From: Rhodospirillales bacterium
GTDB lineage: Bacteria; Pseudomonadota; Alphaproteobacteria; Micavibrionales; Micavibrionaceae
Length of the DNA: 64,000 nt
NCBI GenBank assembly: GCA_020638395.1
Contig: JACKIP010000002.1
Span: 62,001-126,000, forward strand
Reading direction: 5' to 3'
Shown here: positions 61,215 through 64,000 of the stretch, piece after piece
Layout of the letters: every line of letters starts with the position of its first letter
Numbering within the stretch: position 1 is the stretch's first letter
The notes under the pieces: model-generated
Told to the model about the DNA's origin: nothing
The model's database searches: none
The model's input: only the letters and a program-made list of their open reading frames with translations
Position numbers and translations under genes: made by a program

Positions 61215-61379
61215 AATAATTAGAATCTGACATCCGTCATTCCCCGGATTTTCGCAGAAAATCCTAGGGGAATCCATAAACACACATAAACATCAATGGA
61301 TTGCCTTAGAATTGCCTTCGACAATTCAGGCAATGACGGTGCTGCAAGGTGTCCTAAAATTAAACAAAAGTACTATAAG
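61215..61379 (+). repeat. Dispersed palindromic element, family A (copy A5)
   Basis: GAATCTGACATCCGTCATTC, then hairpin CCCCGGATTTTC-GCA-GAAAATCC, GGGGAATCCATAAACAC, ATCAATGGATTGCC, second hairpin GAATTGCCTTCGACAATTC and CAGGCAATGACGG, then CCTAAAATTAAACAAAAGTA. It fills most of the 275-bp gap before the GT8 gene and is the least decayed copy. Confidence 0.9.
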
Positions 61380-61417
61380 CTCATGTACAGAAAAAGGCTC
61401 ATTGACGCCGCAAAAAA

Positions 61418-62425
61418 CTATTCCACCAAAAAGTCCTGAGTTTTCACATAGTCCCAGAAAACCTCCCGTTTTTTCTTGAGATCTTTCAGGTCAACCTGCC
61501 CGCCGAGAACCTGTTTGAGACAGCTCAGCAGATACCGCCCTCCCGCTGGTTGCGGGGCCGGAGCAGCCGCCAGGGTTTCCTGCAGGAACGGAAACGCGCT
61601 TATCAGCTGCAAATAGGGCTGGACATAGTTCGGCGACCAGGGCAGCTTTGCGTACAGCCATGGTTTATGCATGCCGGTAAAGTGAACGATTTTCGGCACG
61701 TATGATTTCCCCAGATACAACTCCGCATATTTTCTGTGAAAATTATAGGCAGGCGGCAAATGCAGGCGCTTTCCGACACAGACCGCATTCAGGGCGCTCT
61801 GGTCATGATTCAACATGTCCGGATGTGCGCTCTTCATAAAGAAAGACAGCGCCGCACGGCTGACCTCTCCCCAGGTCTGGCGGGTGGCGGCCATAACCCC
61901 GGTGTTAAAATACTCCCGCGGATCATCCTGCTTTAGATACTGGAAATAATTCGACACGCCCGGATTTGATAACGGATGCCGCACCAGCCAGTATCCTCCG
62001 CTGCCTGCCGCAATTTTCCCCTCCGGCACCTCGCAGGTCAACAGAGGCGTCATATCGCCCGTGATCTGGGTATCGCCGTCCAGATATAAGACCCGCTCAT
62101 AGGTTTCCGGCAGTAACGGCTCGGTCACCAGCCGCGCCAACGTGCTGACCGGGACATGATTTTTGACAAAATAAACCTCCGGAGCGGGAATGTACTCCTG
62201 ACCGGGGACCTCTATAAACCGGAATTGCGGGAAAGACGCTTCCAGCCGCTCGCGCAGAGCGGGATCGCACTCGACCAGAAAAATGAACAGGTCGGTCAGG
62301 GCCGCGTGGCGCTGGTGAACCTGCCAGGCGGACACCAGCGTCGGAACCAGAAACCCTTTATTTGTGACATAAAATGTTGCGTGATTGTTCTGCTTTTTCT
62401 CTGTCATATTTTCAGGCTCTGGCAT
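61418..62425 (-). CDS. Glycosyltransferase family 8-like protein
   Basis: A 335-residue GT-A fold sugar transferase. The metal motif DGD lies in RVLYLDGDTQITGDMTPLL; the NTGVMAATRQTW and NHDQSALNAVC stretches and HFTGMHKPWLYAKLPW near residue 255 complete the GT8 pattern (LgtC/glycogenin group). It probably adds a hexose to a surface glycan. AGAGGGA precedes the start. Divergent from hisC with only 45 bases between. Confidence 0.9.
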   Translation of the reverse strand: MPEPENMTEKKQNNHATFYVTNKGFLVPTLVSAWQVHQRHAALTDLFIFLVECDPALRERLEASFPQFRFIEVPGQEYIPAPEVYFVKNHVPVSTLARLVTEPLLPETYERVLYLDGDTQITGDMTPLLTCEVPEGKIAAGSGGYWLVRHPLSNPGVSNYFQYLKQDDPREYFNTGVMAATRQTWGEVSRAALSFFMKSAHPDMLNHDQSALNAVCVGKRLHLPPAYNFHRKYAELYLGKSYVPKIVHFTGMHKPWLYAKLPWSPNYVQPYLQLISAFPFLQETLAAAPAPQPAGGRYLLSCLKQVLGGQVDLKDLKKKREVFWDYVKTQDFLVE

Positions 62426-62470
62426 AGAATATCCCTCTGTTTAATTTTTAACCTGCAGAGTAATGCACCC

Positions 62471-63565
62471 ATGAGCGAATCGCAATCGTCAATTCTGACC
62501 CGCCTGCTGCGGCAAGATCTCAGATCCACCTTCACCCCCTATTCTTCGGCCGCCGGAGAGATGGGGAAGCAGGCCGGGGCTATCTATCTGAATGCCAATG
62601 AAAATCCGTATCCATTTGACGGGCTGCAAGGGCTGGAGCGGTACGATCTGCAACAACCCGTGGAATTACTGCAGGCGATGGCGGACACGTTCGGCGTCTC
62701 TCCGGCGGAAATTGTTGCCACCCGCGGCTCCGATGAAAGCATTGACCTGCTGATCCGCATGTTATGCACACACGGGCGGGATAGTATTCTGATCTGCCCG
62801 CCGACCTTTGGCATGTATCAGGTTTATGCCGGGCTTAACGGGGCGCAGACCGTCAAGGTCCCGCTGCGCGAGCAGGACGGCACGTTTTATCTGGATACGG
62901 ACCGGATTATTGCTACGGCAAAAGATCCGGCGGCCTCCGTCAAAGCCGTGTTTTTATGCTACCCGAACGCGCCGAGCGGAACCCTGTTCGACCCCGCCGA
63001 GATTGAGAAAATAGCCGATGCCCTGCGCGAGACCTGCGCGGTTGTGGTCGATGAAGCCTATATTGACTTTACGCAAAATGAGAGCTTCTGCAAAAAAAGG
63101 GCGCTCTATCCGAATATGCTGATTTTGCGGACGCTATCCAAAGCCTATGCCCTGGCCGGCGAGCGCGTTGGCTGCACCATTTGCGCCGATCTTGCTTTCT
63201 TGCGCTTTATGCGCGGCTGTCTGGCGCCCTATCCTATTGCGAAATCCGTCGCCCGGAATGCGGTGACGGGATTAACGCTGGCCAAAGACGGGCAGGCCGC
63301 CCGCACCGCCCGGATCATTGCCAACCGGGAAAAACTGGTTGCCGCTTTTCTAAGCTCGGACGACATCGCGCACGTCTATCCGTCGGAAACCAATTTCCTG
63401 CTGGTCAAATTCAAGTCTTATGACGCAGCGCAGGGATATCTGACCCGTGCCGCCGCCCGGAAGATTATCTTGCGGGATATTTCCAATAAGACCGACACGC
63501 CGAATTGCCTACGAATCTCTATCGGCAATGAGGACGAAACCGCGGCGTTGATAGCCTTGCTGTAA
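62471..63565 (+). CDS. hisC: Histidinol-phosphate aminotransferase
   Basis: PLP enzyme of histidine synthesis, 364 residues. YLNANENPYPF at the N-terminus, DEAYIDF, and the lysine motif RTLSKAYALAGERVG that binds PLP are the HisC pattern; the C-terminal arginine lies in CLRISIGNEDE. The frame upstream to 62156 overlaps the GT8 gene and is not real; ATG 62471 begins the conserved part. The AT-class I family has close relatives (CobD), but NENPYP and the length favour HisC. Confidence 0.93.
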   Translation: MSESQSSILTRLLRQDLRSTFTPYSSAAGEMGKQAGAIYLNANENPYPFDGLQGLERYDLQQPVELLQAMADTFGVSPAEIVATRGSDESIDLLIRMLCTHGRDSILICPPTFGMYQVYAGLNGAQTVKVPLREQDGTFYLDTDRIIATAKDPAASVKAVFLCYPNAPSGTLFDPAEIEKIADALRETCAVVVDEAYIDFTQNESFCKKRALYPNMLILRTLSKAYALAGERVGCTICADLAFLRFMRGCLAPYPIAKSVARNAVTGLTLAKDGQAARTARIIANREKLVAAFLSSDDIAHVYPSETNFLLVKFKSYDAAQGYLTRAAARKIILRDISNKTDTPNCLRISIGNEDETAALIALL

Positions 63566-63653
63566 CAGCTTTTTTCCGGGCGAGAACATCTGTCATGCCG
63601 CAAAAACCACGAAACCGCCAATTCTAAGCGCAAAGAAGGGCGACAGGTTTAAA

Positions 63654-63687
63654 CCTCCCCTCTTCCTTTGCAAAGAAAACGGGGAGG
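63654..63687. terminator. Possible terminator between hisC and ilvC
   Basis: CCTCCCC and GGGGAGG can pair across 20 bases that themselves contain CTTTGCAAAG. The tail is not a clean T-run on either strand, so this is weak. Confidence 0.4.
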
Positions 63688-63697
63688 CCTTAAGGCT

Positions 63698-64000
63698 TTA
63701 GTTTTTGGCTTTATCGACCAATTTGTTTTTGCCGATCCACGGCATCATAGCGCGAAGTTTTTCGCCGACCTGCTCAATATCGTGTTCGGCCTGCAAGCGG
63801 CGGGTGGCTTTAAAGGACGGTTGTCCGGCCTTGCATTCCAGCATCCAGTCACGGGTAAAGCGGCCGGACTGGATATCATCCAGAACCTTTTTCATCTCTT
63901 TTTTGGTTTTGTCGGTAATAATCCGCGGGCCAGAGACATAATCGCCATATTCTGCGGTATTCGAGATAGAATAGCGCATATTGGCCATGCCGCCTTCATA
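63698..64000 (-). CDS. ilvC: Ketol-acid reductoisomerase, C-terminal end (5' part outside window)
   Basis: Enzyme of valine, leucine and isoleucine synthesis. The last 101 residues are seen: YEGGMANMRYSISNTAEYGD and YVSGPRIITDKTKKEMKKVL are signature IlvC sequence from its knotted C-terminal domain, which binds substrate and Mg2+; LRAMMPWIGKNKLVDKAKN is the usual end. The frame runs open off the right edge. Confidence 0.96.
   Translation of the reverse strand, partial: YEGGMANMRYSISNTAEYGDYVSGPRIITDKTKKEMKKVLDDIQSGRFTRDWMLECKAGQPSFKATRRLQAEHDIEQVGEKLRAMMPWIGKNKLVDKAKN

Overview
The window is a chromosomal segment of a non-model alphaproteobacterium. The evidence is the long alphaproteobacterial-type NADP isocitrate dehydrogenase, the heme-copper oxidase assembly genes (ctaE with DUF983, ctaB, SURF1), a SUV3-like helicase, a paired M16 peptidase locus, and ftsK, gyrB, lon, hup, der, pgi and hisC of matching style. 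Nothing in the sequence fixes the order; a Micavibrio- or Rhodospirillales-like lineage is only a guess. Both edges cut genes: ftsK on the left and ilvC on the right.

Layout. 0-6 kb: ftsK, an AEC transporter, a gene made of five perfect 255-bp tandem repeats, and icd. 6-13.6 kb: cytochrome oxidase genes, a Ca2+/Na+ antiporter, two TerD-family genes, a small prepilin peptidase, ctaB, rlmB and tRNA-Tyr. 13.9-25.6 kb: a coherent accessory block. It holds a complete N-type (alternate) F1Fo-ATPase operon in the order beta-epsilon-Q-R-a-c-b-alpha-gamma, an FNR-like regulator, a DUF3309 peptide, phaB and phaC, a GrlR-like/DUF6680 pair, and a three-way gene-fragment mosaic (FabI, P-type ATPase, OsmC) next to gyrB. 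25.6-47 kb: mostly housekeeping genes (gyrB, glycyl-tRNA synthetase, asd, DEAD helicase, csp, SURF1, HIT, SUV3, hup, lon, dnaQ). 47.5-49.6 kb: a bufferin-type RiPP operon (bufA, bufB, bufC). 49.6-64 kb: lspA, a lipoprotein gene, two M16 peptidases, pgi, der, several unknowns, a GT8 glycosyltransferase, hisC and ilvC.

How the accessory block may work. The regulator keeps the FNR recognition-helix pattern E-x-x-S-R. It carries at its C-terminus a C-x2-C-S-L-S-x2-C motif that matches the spacing of the iron-sulfur ligands FNR has at its N-terminus. Two perfect TTGAT-N4-ATCAA boxes lie beside it. One is spaced for a class II promoter driving DUF3309-phaB-phaC, the other for one driving the ATPase operon. 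I infer an oxygen-responsive module coupling polyhydroxybutyrate synthesis to an N-ATPase. The middle of the ATPase operon (about 16.68-19.05 kb) is full of single-base frame disruptions that leave the protein sequence otherwise conserved: either very recent decay or local consensus error.

Dispersed repeats are a second theme. A palindromic unit bounded by CGTCATT and AATCCAT occurs singly or as a head-to-head dimer at many intergenic sites. In one case it lies inside the 5' end of a peptidase gene and encodes its N-terminus. A MITE-like element with terminal inverted repeats and an 'ACGAAG/CACGGAG' family are nested among them.
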